Numbered from the stretch's first letter, positions 17,721 through 26,783 are shown. The stretch: 64,000 bases of DNA from an uncultured Collinsella sp. (GCA_900768795.1 CAAGEH010000023.1:1-64000), one strand, 5' to 3'. A program made the numbers and translations. The notes: generated from the sequence alone by a model not told the origin.

Positions 17721-17840
17721 CAAGTGAGTAGGTTTATCGGTACATGCATGGTAGATGTCTAAACAGCAAGGCCTTTACCTGCGCTTTAGACAAAATAATG
17801 ACTCGTATACTCGCTCGGATGCATTAAACCTACTCACTTG
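17721..17840. repeat. 120-bp element with perfect 16-bp terminal inverted repeats
   Basis: CAAGTGAGTAGGTTTA at 17721-17736 is repeated in exact inverted orientation at 17825-17840. Inside lies a second inverted repeat, GTCTAAA (17757-17763) and TTTAGAC (17785-17791), around a core containing GCAAGGCCTTTACC. There is no ORF. The left end and core recur at 24638-24710. The layout resembles a miniature inverted-repeat element or a REP-like intergenic repeat; no target-site duplication is clear. Confidence 0.75.
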
Positions 17841-17924
17841 GTGTTTGCATGTTCGGCAGTGCGATTAAAACGCCGCTCGCACGGTTGATGCGGTACCATT
17901 GCAGCAAAACGAAACCTGTTTCAA

Positions 17925-17951
17925 CCCGTCGATGCTCCTCGGCGGGCTTTT
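17925..17951 (+). terminator. Hairpin with T tail upstream of mfd
   Basis: Stem CCCGTCGA/TCGGCGGG (one wobble) followed by CTTTT. It lies 55 bases before the mfd start. It may end nth read-through or attenuate mfd. Confidence 0.6.
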
Positions 17952-18005
17952 GGCGTTGCAGCACGAGAGGAGAACGGCGACCAGCAAGGGACGTCGACCA
18001 AAAAC

Positions 18006-21000
18006 ATGCTCATACATCGCATTGCCGCACAACTTTATACCGCAGAGGCGTTGCAGACCGTCGAGGCTGCGCTTGATGCCGGCGAGGACGTGACGCTCGC
18101 GGTTTCTCAGTCCGGTCGCACGCTCATGGCTGCCGCCCAGTTCGCGCGGCATCCTCGACCCACGGTTTATATCGTGAGCGGTGAGGACGCTGCCGACCGA
18201 GCCGCACGGAGCCTTGCCGCCTATGTTGGCCTTGAGCACGTCAACCGTTTTCCCGAGCGCACGGATTACCCTTGGCGCGACAAAGCGCCCGACGATGCCG
18301 TGGTGGCGCAACGCTGCGAAGCTCTGGGACGCATCGTGCGCGGCGACAACTGCATTATGGTGACGAGCGCCCGTGCGCTTCTCCGATGCGTGCCGCCGGT
18401 TGAAAGCAACTATTGGGCATCGATTACCTTTGCGGTGGGTGAGGAAATTCCCTTTGAGGAAGTTCCTCAGCGTTTGGTTGGCATGGGCTACACCAATGCT
18501 GGAGCGGCGGACGCGCCGGGACTCTTCAACGTGCACGGCGATACGGTCGATGTGTTTCCGGCACAGGAAAAAGCACCGGTTCGTATCGAATTCTTCGGTG
18601 ACGAAATCGACCGCATCCGACGTATGGTGACCTCAACCGGTCAGACTATTGGCGACGAGGGCTCCATTGAGATCTTTCCGTGCCGCGAGCTGGCTTTGAC
18701 CGACGACGCCGTCCATAACATGCACGTGGCGCTTTACCGTGCGAGCCAGGACGATAGCGAGTTGGCGGCGCTGCTTGAGATGGTCGACGCGCGTATCGTA
18801 ACGCCCGAGCTCGAGCGTTTTTTGCCCGTCATGTATGGAAAGACCGTGAGCCCGCTTGCCCATGTGGCGGGGCATGCGCTGGTGATTCTGTCGGAACCGC
18901 GTTCGCTCTTTGACGATTGCATGCGTGCTTACGAGGACATCGAGACGCGCGCGGGCGAGGCAGGCGTTGCCCGCCTGGATGGACTCTACGTGCGCGCGCA
19001 GCAGCTCGATTTCGGTAGTCAACAGCGCCTCAACTACGTGAGCCTTATCCGCGCGGGCGGTGCCGTGACCGCGGAGCTTAAAATCGAGCAGCCTGCCATC
19101 GCCGGCTCGGACAATCGCTTTATGACGCGCATTAAAGAGGTTGTGAGCAGGCGTTATGCATGCGTGTTCGCCATTCCCGATCGCGGTGCACGCGAGTCGA
19201 TGGAACTTACGTTTGGCGATGAGGGCATCACTTTTGAGGAATCGCTCTCTTCTGCTCCCGAGAATAACGGGCAGATCGGCGACGCCGTGCGCATGGCGGC
19301 TGCGGACAGTGCCGACCGCGCCGTTCGTCAGGCTGCGCGCGCCGCGATTCGCGACCGTAAGCCCGATGCACTCAACGCCCGTTCGCTCGAGGCGGGGGCG
19401 GCGCAGGCTCAAGCAGGATGCGCCGTTCCCACTATCTCGCGCGGGCGCGTGACCTTTGTCGATGCCGCGCTTCCTCAGGGCGTGGTGGTGCCCGACGCCA
19501 ATCTTGCCGTATTCTCCATTGCCGACCTCAACGCGCGCATGGACGCCAATCGCGCGCGCAGCCGTCGCAAGGTCGATATCACGCAGATAACGTTTCCTTT
19601 CAAACCGGGCGACTACGTGGTTCACGCTACGCACGGCATCGCGCTGTTTTCGCAGATCGTCCGTCAGGAAGTGGGCGGCAAGGAGCGCGATTATTTTTTG
19701 CTGGAGTATGCCGATGGCGACAAGCTCTATGTGCCGCTTGAGCAGGTCGACCGCATCTCGCGCTACGTGGGGCCCGATGGCGATGCTCCGCGTCTCACGC
19801 GCCTTAACACCGCCGACTGGACGCGTGCAACCAACAAAGCGCGCAAAAATGCCAAGAAGCTCGCGTTCGACCTGGTCGACCTCTACACGCGCCGTTCCTC
19901 GGTAACCGGTTTTGCCTGCCCGCCCGACACGCCCGAGCAGATTGAGATGGAACAGAGCTTTCCGTATGAGGAGACGCGCGACCAGCTCGAGGCCATCGCA
20001 GATATCAAGGCGGACATGGAGGCACCCAAACCCATGGACCGCCTGCTCTGTGGTGACGTGGGCTTCGGCAAGACCGAAGTTGCGCTGCGTGCGGCTTTTA
20101 AATGCGTGGACTCTGGCCGTCAGGTCATGGTGCTTTGCCCTACGACTATTCTGGCGCAGCAACATTACGAGACGTTCTTCGAGCGTTTTGCTCCCTTTGG
20201 ACTCGAAGTCGAGGTGCTGAGCCGTTTTCGCACGCCGGCGCAGCAGAAGCGCTCGCTTAAGGCGTTTGCCGAGGGCAAGGTCGATGTGTTGATCGGCACG
20301 CACCGCTTGCTTTCCGCCGACGTCAATCCTAAAAATCTGGGCTTGGTGATCATCGACGAGGAACAGCGCTTCGGCGTGCAGCATAAGGAACAGCTGAAGA
20401 ACCTGCGCGAGCAGATCGACGTGCTGACGCTTTCGGCAACTCCTATTCCGCGCACCATGCAGATGGCAACGAGCGGCGTACGCGATATGAGTCTCATCAC
20501 CACGCCGCCCACCGGTCGCCGTCCCGTGATCGTGCATGTGGGGGAGTACGATCCCGACGTGGTGAGCGCCGCGATTCGTTTTGAAGTGGGGCGTGGCGGA
20601 CAGGTTTACTACGTGTCCAACCGCGTTAAGACCATTGACGATGCCGTGGCACGCGTGCATGAGGCGGCACCCGAGGCGCGCGTGGGCGTGGCACACGGCA
20701 AGATGAGCCCGCGCGAGGTTGAGGACGTAATGATCGAGTTCGCCGCAAAGAAGATCGATGTGCTCATCGCCACGACCATCGTGGAAAGCGGTATCGACAA
20801 CGCCCATGCCAACACGCTCATTATCGAGGACTCGCAGCGTCTGGGCCTGGCGCAGCTTTATCAGCTCAAAGGTCGTGTCGGCCGTTCCGCCACGCAGGCG
20901 TACGCTTACTTTATGTTTCCGGGCGAGATTCCGCTTACCGAGGAGGCGACAGCGCGTTTGACGGCGCTCAACGAGTTCCAAGATCTGGGCAGCGGCATGC

Positions 21001-21641
21001 GCATCGCTATGCGTGACCTTGAGATTCGCGGTGCCGGCTCGCTGATGGGCGCGGAGCAACACGGCAACCTGTCGAGTGTGGGCTTCGACTTGTTCACGCA
21101 GATGCTGGGGCAAGCGGTGTCGGAAGCGCGCGGTGATGACGGCTCGTCTGTCGAGGTCGCGAGCGTTGCCATAAACCTTCCGGCTGACTTCTTCCTCGAT
21201 GAGGAGTACTTGCCGCGCGTCGACGAACGCGTGCTCGTGTACCGAAAGCTTGCTGCGGCCGAGGATTTGCAGACGATAGATGAACTGCAGGAAGAGACCG
21301 AAGCCGCTCATGGTGAACTGCCGCTCGCGGGGCTCAACCTCTTTAACCGCGCACGTATCCGTATTCGCGGCGAACGTCTGGGGCTCGAGAGCGTCACGCT
21401 CAGCGGCGGACGCATCACGTTTTTGGGGATAGACGTGCCCAAGAAGGTTGCTTTTGAGCTTAAGAGCCGATACGGTGCGGTGAATTTTCCCAAGAGCCGC
21501 AAGCTGTCGGTTCCCTACAAGGTCGGTGCCGGCGCGGGTAGCGGAGTGGGCCGCGGACTGGACGCGTCCGATGGGACCGGACCTGTCTCGGCGGCGCTGA
21601 CGTTGCTCGAGCAGCTGGGCGCCTCCGGAGATGACGACTGA
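18006..21641 (+). CDS. mfd: Transcription-repair coupling factor Mfd
   Basis: This 1211-residue translocase removes RNA polymerase stalled at DNA lesions and recruits UvrA. The UvrB-like N-terminal module spans about 1-400. A variable Ala/Arg-rich stretch (about 430-500) makes it somewhat longer than typical. The RNA-polymerase-interacting domain lies near 530-590 (FKPGDYVVHATHGIA, DKLYVPLEQVDRI). The helicase core shows CGDVGFGKTE (Walker A), VIIDEEQRFG (Walker B) and TLSATPIPRT, followed by LKGRVGRS and the C-terminal TRCF domain. The start fits the family N-terminus, but AAGGGA lies 14 bases upstream, a poor spacing. It is probably transcribed alone. Confidence 0.97.
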   Translation: MLIHRIAAQLYTAEALQTVEAALDAGEDVTLAVSQSGRTLMAAAQFARHPRPTVYIVSGEDAADRAARSLAAYVGLEHVNRFPERTDYPWRDKAPDDAVVAQRCEALGRIVRGDNCIMVTSARALLRCVPPVESNYWASITFAVGEEIPFEEVPQRLVGMGYTNAGAADAPGLFNVHGDTVDVFPAQEKAPVRIEFFGDEIDRIRRMVTSTGQTIGDEGSIEIFPCRELALTDDAVHNMHVALYRASQDDSELAALLEMVDARIVTPELERFLPVMYGKTVSPLAHVAGHALVILSEPRSLFDDCMRAYEDIETRAGEAGVARLDGLYVRAQQLDFGSQQRLNYVSLIRAGGAVTAELKIEQPAIAGSDNRFMTRIKEVVSRRYACVFAIPDRGARESMELTFGDEGITFEESLSSAPENNGQIGDAVRMAAADSADRAVRQAARAAIRDRKPDALNARSLEAGAAQAQAGCAVPTISRGRVTFVDAALPQGVVVPDANLAVFSIADLNARMDANRARSRRKVDITQITFPFKPGDYVVHATHGIALFSQIVRQEVGGKERDYFLLEYADGDKLYVPLEQVDRISRYVGPDGDAPRLTRLNTADWTRATNKARKNAKKLAFDLVDLYTRRSSVTGFACPPDTPEQIEMEQSFPYEETRDQLEAIADIKADMEAPKPMDRLLCGDVGFGKTEVALRAAFKCVDSGRQVMVLCPTTILAQQHYETFFERFAPFGLEVEVLSRFRTPAQQKRSLKAFAEGKVDVLIGTHRLLSADVNPKNLGLVIIDEEQRFGVQHKEQLKNLREQIDVLTLSATPIPRTMQMATSGVRDMSLITTPPTGRRPVIVHVGEYDPDVVSAAIRFEVGRGGQVYYVSNRVKTIDDAVARVHEAAPEARVGVAHGKMSPREVEDVMIEFAAKKIDVLIATTIVESGIDNAHANTLIIEDSQRLGLAQLYQLKGRVGRSATQAYAYFMFPGEIPLTEEATARLTALNEFQDLGSGMRIAMRDLEIRGAGSLMGAEQHGNLSSVGFDLFTQMLGQAVSEARGDDGSSVEVASVAINLPADFFLDEEYLPRVDERVLVYRKLAAAEDLQTIDELQEETEAAHGELPLAGLNLFNRARIRIRGERLGLESVTLSGGRITFLGIDVPKKVAFELKSRYGAVNFPKSRKLSVPYKVGAGAGSGVGRGLDASDGTGPVSAALTLLEQLGASGDDD

Positions 21642-21778
21642 TTGGCAGGGGCTGGATTTTTCGGAACGTTCAGCCTTTAGCTATACTGGGCGGTGCTCAA
21701 CAATAAACGGCAAATCGAGACGCTGCGCATGACGTGTCATCGTTGCGCGGCATCGATGCGGATAGTGAGGATAAACCC

Positions 21779-22819
21779 ATGGTTACCTTTGAAAATGATT
21801 ATTCGTTTGGTGCACATCCTGCTGTGCTTAAGGCGCTTGTCGACACCAATATGGAGCCGATGACGGGCTATGGCGAGGATGAGCACTCCAAGCATGCGAA
21901 GCAGCTTATTCGCGAGGCGTGCCAGGCTCCCAGTGCCGATGTTTTTCTGCTCGTCGGAGGCACGCAGACCAATCAGGTCGTGCTCGACATGCTGCTTGCT
22001 CCCTACGAGGGCGTTGTCGCCGCGGAAACCGGTCATGTCAATTGTCATGAGGCCGGCGCCATCGAATTTGGCGGGCACAAGGTTTTAACCGTGCCTTCGC
22101 ATGAGGGCAAGATGGACGCCTCCGAGCTCAAGCATTTTATCGATTTGTTCTACCAGGACGGCAACCATGAGCACATGGTGTTTCCCGGTGCAGTTTACAT
22201 CTCGTTTCCCACGGAGCTCGGCACGCTGTATAGCAAGGCGGAGCTCGCGGCGATTCACGCTGTTTGCCAAGAGCGCGATATCCCTCTGTTCGTAGATGGT
22301 GCGCGTTTGGGCTATGCGCTTGCAAGCGAGGGGTGCGACATTACGCTTCCCGAGCTCGCTCAACTCTGTGATGTTTTCTATATTGGCGGGACCAAGGTTG
22401 GCGCCCTGTGCGGCGAGGCCGTTGTGTTCCCGACCGGTAATGCCCCGGCGCACCCCGTTCCGCGCATCAAACAGCATGGTGCGCTTTTGGCGAAGGGGCG
22501 TCTGACGGGAGTGCAGTTCGAGGCGCTGTTTACCGACGATTTGTATCTCAAGATCGGAAAGGGCGCAATCGATGCCTCCAACAAGCTCAAAAAGCTTCTG
22601 CACGACCGGGGTTTGCGCTTTTTCTTGGAGTCTCCCACCAATCAGCAGTTTGTTGTCGTAACCAAGGAGCAGTATGCGGAGCTCCAAAAATATATGCCGG
22701 TGAGCTATTGGGACGCATATGATGACGAGAGCGTAACGATTCGTTTGGCGACGAGCTGGGCAAGCACCGATGCAGACATTGATGAGCTCGCGAAGATTTT
22801 CGACAAGGTGCTTGGCTAG
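21779..22819 (+). CDS. PLP-dependent threonine aldolase/beta-eliminating lyase
   Basis: A 346-residue fold-type I PLP enzyme of the low-specificity threonine aldolase family, which cleaves threonine or allo-threonine to glycine and acetaldehyde. It shows FENDYSFGAHPAVL, the cofactor-stacking region TGHVNCHEAGAIE, the PLP-binding Asp in PLFVDGARLGYAL and the Schiff-base Lys in YIGGTKVGALCG. ATG 21779 follows GAGG by eight bases; an upstream in-frame ATG (21734) adds non-conserved residues. A TATACT box at 21682 could be its -10. The related substrates of this family (phenylserine, other beta-hydroxy amino acids) cannot be excluded. Confidence 0.88.
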   Translation: MVTFENDYSFGAHPAVLKALVDTNMEPMTGYGEDEHSKHAKQLIREACQAPSADVFLLVGGTQTNQVVLDMLLAPYEGVVAAETGHVNCHEAGAIEFGGHKVLTVPSHEGKMDASELKHFIDLFYQDGNHEHMVFPGAVYISFPTELGTLYSKAELAAIHAVCQERDIPLFVDGARLGYALASEGCDITLPELAQLCDVFYIGGTKVGALCGEAVVFPTGNAPAHPVPRIKQHGALLAKGRLTGVQFEALFTDDLYLKIGKGAIDASNKLKKLLHDRGLRFFLESPTNQQFVVVTKEQYAELQKYMPVSYWDAYDDESVTIRLATSWASTDADIDELAKIFDKVLG

Positions 22820-22882
22820 CTGATCGTGCGCAGCAGGTTTGGCACGGAGCGAGCCTGCGTGTTGCGCGAGCATGTATGCAGG

Positions 22883-22986
22883 GCGAGTCTATATTAAGGG
22901 CAGATTTGCGTGCGAGGCGAAGCCTGCATACGGAGCGGGCCTATATACAGGGCGGGTCTGCATGCGGAGCGAAGCTCCTGTCGGTC
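22883..22986. repeat. Two imperfect ~52-bp tandem repeats
   Basis: The stretches starting at 22883 and 22935 align over about 50 bases (GGGCGAGTCTATAT against GGGCGGGCCTATAT, then GCGAAGC blocks), and a third partial copy may precede them. The tandem lies in the 284-base gap before the LysE-family gene and codes for nothing recognisable. Confidence 0.55.
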
Positions 22987-23103
22987 GAGCCCGGCTCATG
23001 ATGGGTCCTGCACGTAACGATTTGGCTACATGCGTGAGCTTCCGCTCGTTTTTTGAAGCAGGAGACTAGAATCAGCAGCATCGCGGCAACCAAGGAGGCA
23101 TAT

Positions 23104-23784
23104 ATGTTCGGAATTGTCGGCTATACAACATTTTTGGTTTCGTCCATTGTGCTCAATCTGACGCCGGGCGTCGATACGGTCTACATTCTCACCAAGGCAA
23201 TTGCCGGAGGCCGTCGCGTTGGCGTTGCATCTGCGCTGGGTATCTCCTCGGGCATTCTCATTCATACGCTGCTCGCATCGCTTGGACTTTCGATTGTGCT
23301 GGCGCAATCGGCAATGGCGTTTAATGTGGTCAAATGCGTTGGTGCGGCGTACCTGGTGTTCATGGGCGTGCGCACGCTGTTTTCCAAGCAGGATTTGATC
23401 GACGTTCAAGCCGACTCTGCCAAGTTTGAGCCGAGTGCAGTCGGTTCCGCTTCATCATGTGCCGCGCCGTGCGACATGTTCAAGATTTATCGTCAAGGCG
23501 TACTTACCAATGCGCTCAATCCTAAAGTTGCGCTTTTCTTTTTGGCGCTGCTTCCTCAGTTTGTGTCTCCGTCCAACGCGTTTGGTCCTCTGCCATTTAT
23601 GTTGCTGGGGCTTTCGTTTTGCATGACAAGTACGATTTGGTCGCTCGTTTTAGCATCCGTTTCCGCAGGCGTGAGCGGCGTTTTGCGTTCGCGCCCGAGC
23701 GTACAGAAAATTGTTTCCAAGGCGGCAGGCTGCGTGTACGTGTTGCTCGGTCTGACGATTCTTCAGGCAAAAAGCGAGGCGTAG
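23104..23784 (+). CDS. LysE/RhtB family amino-acid exporter
   Basis: A 226-residue inner-membrane protein of the LysE/RhtB family, which exports amino acids or homoserine derivatives. LNLTPGVDTVYIL near the first helix is the family signature, and five to six hydrophobic segments follow. AAGGAGG lies six bases before ATG 23104, an excellent signal. A GNAT acetyltransferase gene starts three bases after its stop, so the two are likely an operon. The threonine-aldolase-like gene upstream is on the same strand, which makes a threonine or homoserine link possible but unproven. Confidence 0.9.
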   Translation: MFGIVGYTTFLVSSIVLNLTPGVDTVYILTKAIAGGRRVGVASALGISSGILIHTLLASLGLSIVLAQSAMAFNVVKCVGAAYLVFMGVRTLFSKQDLIDVQADSAKFEPSAVGSASSCAAPCDMFKIYRQGVLTNALNPKVALFFLALLPQFVSPSNAFGPLPFMLLGLSFCMTSTIWSLVLASVSAGVSGVLRSRPSVQKIVSKAAGCVYVLLGLTILQAKSEA

Positions 23785-23787
23785 CGG

Positions 23788-24594
23788 TTGAGTGTGCGTA
23801 AAGAGGGAGACTCAATCGAAGAGGAGCTCGGAGTCGGTGGGGAGCTCGGAGTTTGTGGAGAGTGCTCGGTTGTCGCGGAGCGTCAGACTTCCGGCGTGCG
23901 CCAAGCTGCCGAGGGGCGATTGACTGCCAAAGGGCACCCAGCCGTCGATGGAAATCTGACAATCGCAGGATCTCATGTTGATACGGAACAGGTGCAACAA
24001 CCTTCGATCTCGATTCGCATGGCGACGTCTGCTGACGCGCACGCGCTGCTAAAAATTTATGAGCCCTATGTGCTGGCTACTGCGATTACCTGCGAATATA
24101 AGGTGCCGACGGCCGAGGAATTTGCGGCGCGAATCATGCGTACGCTCGAGCGCTTTCCCTATCTGGTTGCCGAAGTTGGCGGTGTGCCTGTTGGATATGC
24201 GTACGTGAGTCCGCTCAATGCTCGTGAGGCATACGATTGGTCGGTCGAGACCTCGATCTATCTGGCTTCCGAGGTACGGCACCACGGTATTGGCGGCAGG
24301 CTGCATGAGGCACTTAAGGTTTGCGTCGCTGCCATGGGTATGACCAATATGTGCGCACTCATCGCCGTGCCGCACGATTCGGACGACGAATATCTCACGC
24401 ACAATAGCCAAAATTTTCATGCTCATATGGGATATCGCTTGGTAGGCACGTTCGATCGCTGCGCGCAGAAGTTCGGGCGCTGGTACGACATGTGCTGGAT
24501 GGAATTGGTGCTGCGCGACCGCGAATCCAACATGCCCAAGCCCATTTGGTTTCCGGATTTGCTCGCCCAGGGGTTCGAATTGCCTCGGGTGTAG
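23788..24594 (+). CDS. GNAT N-acetyltransferase, phosphinothricin acetyltransferase-like
   Basis: The last 195 or so residues are a GNAT acetyltransferase: SIRMATSADAHALLKIYEP as the first strand and helix, GVPVGYAYVSPL, ASEVRHHGIGGRLHEAL as the acetyl-CoA loop, and FHAHMGYRLVG. This resembles Pat/MddA-type enzymes that acetylate phosphinothricin, methionine sulfoximine or similar amino acids. From the TTG at 23788 there are about 75 extra N-terminal residues rich in Gly, Glu and Val, encoded by partly repetitive DNA (GGAGCTCGGAGT occurs twice). The true start could be the GTG encoding residue 69, just before the conserved strand. It directly follows the LysE-type exporter, which suggests a modify-and-export pair. 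Confidence 0.75.
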   Translation: MSVRKEGDSIEEELGVGGELGVCGECSVVAERQTSGVRQAAEGRLTAKGHPAVDGNLTIAGSHVDTEQVQQPSISIRMATSADAHALLKIYEPYVLATAITCEYKVPTAEEFAARIMRTLERFPYLVAEVGGVPVGYAYVSPLNAREAYDWSVETSIYLASEVRHHGIGGRLHEALKVCVAAMGMTNMCALIAVPHDSDDEYLTHNSQNFHAHMGYRLVGTFDRCAQKFGRWYDMCWMELVLRDRESNMPKPIWFPDLLAQGFELPRV

Positions 24595-24637
24595 GGCGGA
24601 ATTGCCCGATATTTCAGCGATGAGCCCCATGAGATCG

Positions 24638-24710
24638 CAAGTGAGTAGGTTTATCCGTGTAGACCGAGTAGACCAAAAGCGGCAAGGCTTTGACCTACAG
24701 TTTTGTTTAT
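24638..24710. repeat. Second, partial copy of the 17.7-kb repeat element
   Basis: CAAGTGAGTAGGTTTA at 24638-24653 is identical to the left end of the 17721-17840 element, and GGCAAGGCTTTGACCT matches its core. The inner stem is here CAAAA/TTTTG (24674-24678 with 24701-24705), different bases but the same arrangement. The right terminal repeat is missing. It lies between the convergent acetyltransferase and dehydrogenase genes, in a 363-base gap with nothing else recognised. Confidence 0.65.
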
Positions 24711-24957
24711 GACAATAGCGCGCTGCAGGCAGGTCTTGCCCGATTGACGTTGACTGTCCTCGTTTGATGTGCGGTTGCGATTTACATCTTAAGGCGAGCG
24801 TACCCCGCGGTGCGATTGCGAGCCGTCGCTCGATGCATGGACATGATCGTATTCGTGCAAGCGAATCGTTCGGCACGACCATAAGCCTCGCTTGGAGCGC
24901 GGTCATTGCCCGTATCCGCCTCTTGCCGACGAACCGCAAACTTGCCGAATGCGGCGT

Positions 24958-25911
24958 TTACCACCAGGTGAGCTGCGCGATGTTGTCGCGGATGTGCTGG
25001 CAGCTCTTGTGGAAGCCCTCGAGCTCTGCCTCAGACAGGTCGAGTGTGTAGACCTCCTCGACGCCCTCGGCGCCAATCACGCACGGCAGCGAGGTGTAGA
25101 TGCCCTCCTCGCCGTACTGGCCGGTCATGAGCGTGGAGGCCGAAAGCACGGCGTGCTCGTTGTGCAGCACGGCGGCGCAGACGCGTGCGGCCGAGTTGGC
25201 GACGGCATACTCGGTGCAGCCCTTACCCTGGTAGGTCACGTAGCCGCCCTTGCGCGCGAGCTCCTCGACCTCCATGTGGTCGAAAGCGTACTTGTCGGGG
25301 TTCTCTGCTTGAAGCTCATCGAGGCTCTTGCCGGAGATGCTTGCCGCCTTGAACGCCGCAAGCTGGCTAAATCCATGCTCGCCGATCATGTAGGCATCGA
25401 TGGACTTGGGGCTCACGCCGACCTTCTTGGAGATCTCGGTGCGCAGGCGGGCGGAATCGAGACCGCAGCCGGAGCCGATGATCTTCTTGGGATCGTAGCC
25501 CGTGAGGTGCCACAGCTCGGTGCAGACCACGTCGCAGGGATTGGAGATGCTCACGAAGATGCCCTCGAAACCGGCGTCGACGATGCGATTGGCGAACGTG
25601 CGGGCGGCATCGGTGGTAAAGAACAGCTCACCGTCGCGGTTGCCAGCGGCAAGCGCGACCTTGCCGGCGGCGTTGACGATGACGTCGCAGCAGGCCAGCT
25701 CCTCGTAGTGGTCGTAGCAGTTGACGATCTTGGTGTTGTACGGAACGAACGAAAGCGAGTCGCGCAGATCCTGAACCTCTGAGGTTACTTTCTGCTCATT
25801 GATATCGCACAGGTAGAGCTCATCCGCGATGCCCTGCAAAAGCAGACTGTTTGCCACATGGGCGCCAACATGGCCTTGACCGATTACGCCGATTTTTCTG
25901 GTCTGATACAT
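24958..25911 (-). CDS. L-2-hydroxyacid dehydrogenase (L-HicDH/lactate dehydrogenase family)
   Basis: A 317-residue NAD-dependent dehydrogenase of the lactate/malate superfamily. It has the Rossmann motif IGVIGQGHVGAHVA, SNPCDVV, the catalytic His in IGEHGFSQ and the Asp/Arg of GLDSARLR. The substrate loop (AGKVALAAGNRDGE) lacks the QKPGETR of ordinary lactate dehydrogenases. The C-terminal stretch ARKGGYVTYQGKGCTEYAVA aligns best, from memory, with L-2-hydroxyisocaproate dehydrogenase, so branched or bulky 2-keto acids are likely substrates. Start at ATG 25911 with GGAAAGGAAG upstream; an in-frame ATG at 26013 adds non-conserved residues. It is convergent with the acetyltransferase gene. Confidence 0.85.
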   Translation of the reverse strand: MYQTRKIGVIGQGHVGAHVANSLLLQGIADELYLCDINEQKVTSEVQDLRDSLSFVPYNTKIVNCYDHYEELACCDVIVNAAGKVALAAGNRDGELFFTTDAARTFANRIVDAGFEGIFVSISNPCDVVCTELWHLTGYDPKKIIGSGCGLDSARLRTEISKKVGVSPKSIDAYMIGEHGFSQLAAFKAASISGKSLDELQAENPDKYAFDHMEVEELARKGGYVTYQGKGCTEYAVANSAARVCAAVLHNEHAVLSASTLMTGQYGEEGIYTSLPCVIGAEGVEEVYTLDLSEAELEGFHKSCQHIRDNIAQLTWW

Positions 25912-26081
25912 AAGCGCTTCCTTTCCGGACGTTTCGCCGTTACAGGCGTTTTCGGTATTGTACGCTTCAATTGCGCAGGAGGGCAAAGCGCACGGAGCAG
26001 GCACAATGTGCAACAGTACGGTGCTGTATCATTGTTGTGTCTGTACAACGTTAAAGAGATCGCTTGCGAGGGGAGCTCTGC

Positions 26082-26783
26082 ATGGCCGACAAGGCAACAG
26101 CGTCTGCGTTTATCACGCTCGAGGGCGTGGACGGAGCTGGCAAATCTACGCAGGTCGAGCTTCTCTGCCGTGCCCTGGAGCATGCCGGGTACGACGTCGT
26201 GCGTCTTCGTGAGCCGGGCGGCACCGCTATCTCCGAAAAAATCAGGGAGATTCTTCTCGACCCTGCAAATGTCGAGATGGGGCCCGAATGCGAGCTTTTG
26301 CTGTATGAGGCGGCTCGTGCGCAGCTTGTCCATCAGGTGATTGACCCCGATCTTGCAGCAGGCAAGATGGTCGTATGCGATCGATTCTATGATTCCACGA
26401 CGGCGTATCAGGCGTTTGCTGCAGGTCTCGATCTCGATACGGTGCGCACCGCTAACACGCTCGCCGTAGACGGAACGCATCCAACGATGACGCTTGTCTA
26501 TGACATCGATCCCGTCGATGCGGCCCGTCGTCGCGCCTCGCGCGCGGGGGAGGATCGCATGGAGGCCAAGGGGCTCGCGTTCCAGCAGAAGGTGCGCGAA
26601 GGGTTTTTGTTTTTGGCAAACGATGAGACCGATCGCGTCGCGCTGATTGATGCTGGCCAAGCGATTTCCGAGGTCTTTGCCAAGACGTGCGCCGTCCTTG
26701 CCCATCAGGGCATCGAGCTTGAGGATGCCGACGTTGCCTGGGCGCTTGATTGTGTTTTGAACGGAGGCGACCATGCCGATTAA
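26082..26783 (+). CDS. tmk: Thymidylate kinase
   Basis: This 233-residue kinase phosphorylates dTMP to dTDP for DNA synthesis. It shows the P-loop EGVDGAGKST, the REPGGT loop, DRFYDSTTAYQ and an Arg-rich lid (ARRRASRAGEDRME). GGGGAG precedes ATG 26082 by six bases; the frame opens at 26064. It overlaps holB by 11 bases, the common tmk-holB pairing of Gram-positive bacteria. Confidence 0.96.
   Translation: MADKATASAFITLEGVDGAGKSTQVELLCRALEHAGYDVVRLREPGGTAISEKIREILLDPANVEMGPECELLLYEAARAQLVHQVIDPDLAAGKMVVCDRFYDSTTAYQAFAAGLDLDTVRTANTLAVDGTHPTMTLVYDIDPVDAARRRASRAGEDRMEAKGLAFQQKVREGFLFLANDETDRVALIDAGQAISEVFAKTCAVLAHQGIELEDADVAWALDCVLNGGDHAD

Noticed and set aside
17925..17951. A riboswitch upstream of mfd
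   Set aside because: Only a simple hairpin with a T tail is present; no conserved riboswitch core is recognisable.
18633..21311. An 892-residue open frame on the minus strand opposite mfd
   Set aside because: It lies wholly antisense to a clearly recognised Mfd, is rich in His/Arg/Leu as expected of a GC-biased shadow frame, and has no recognisable motif.
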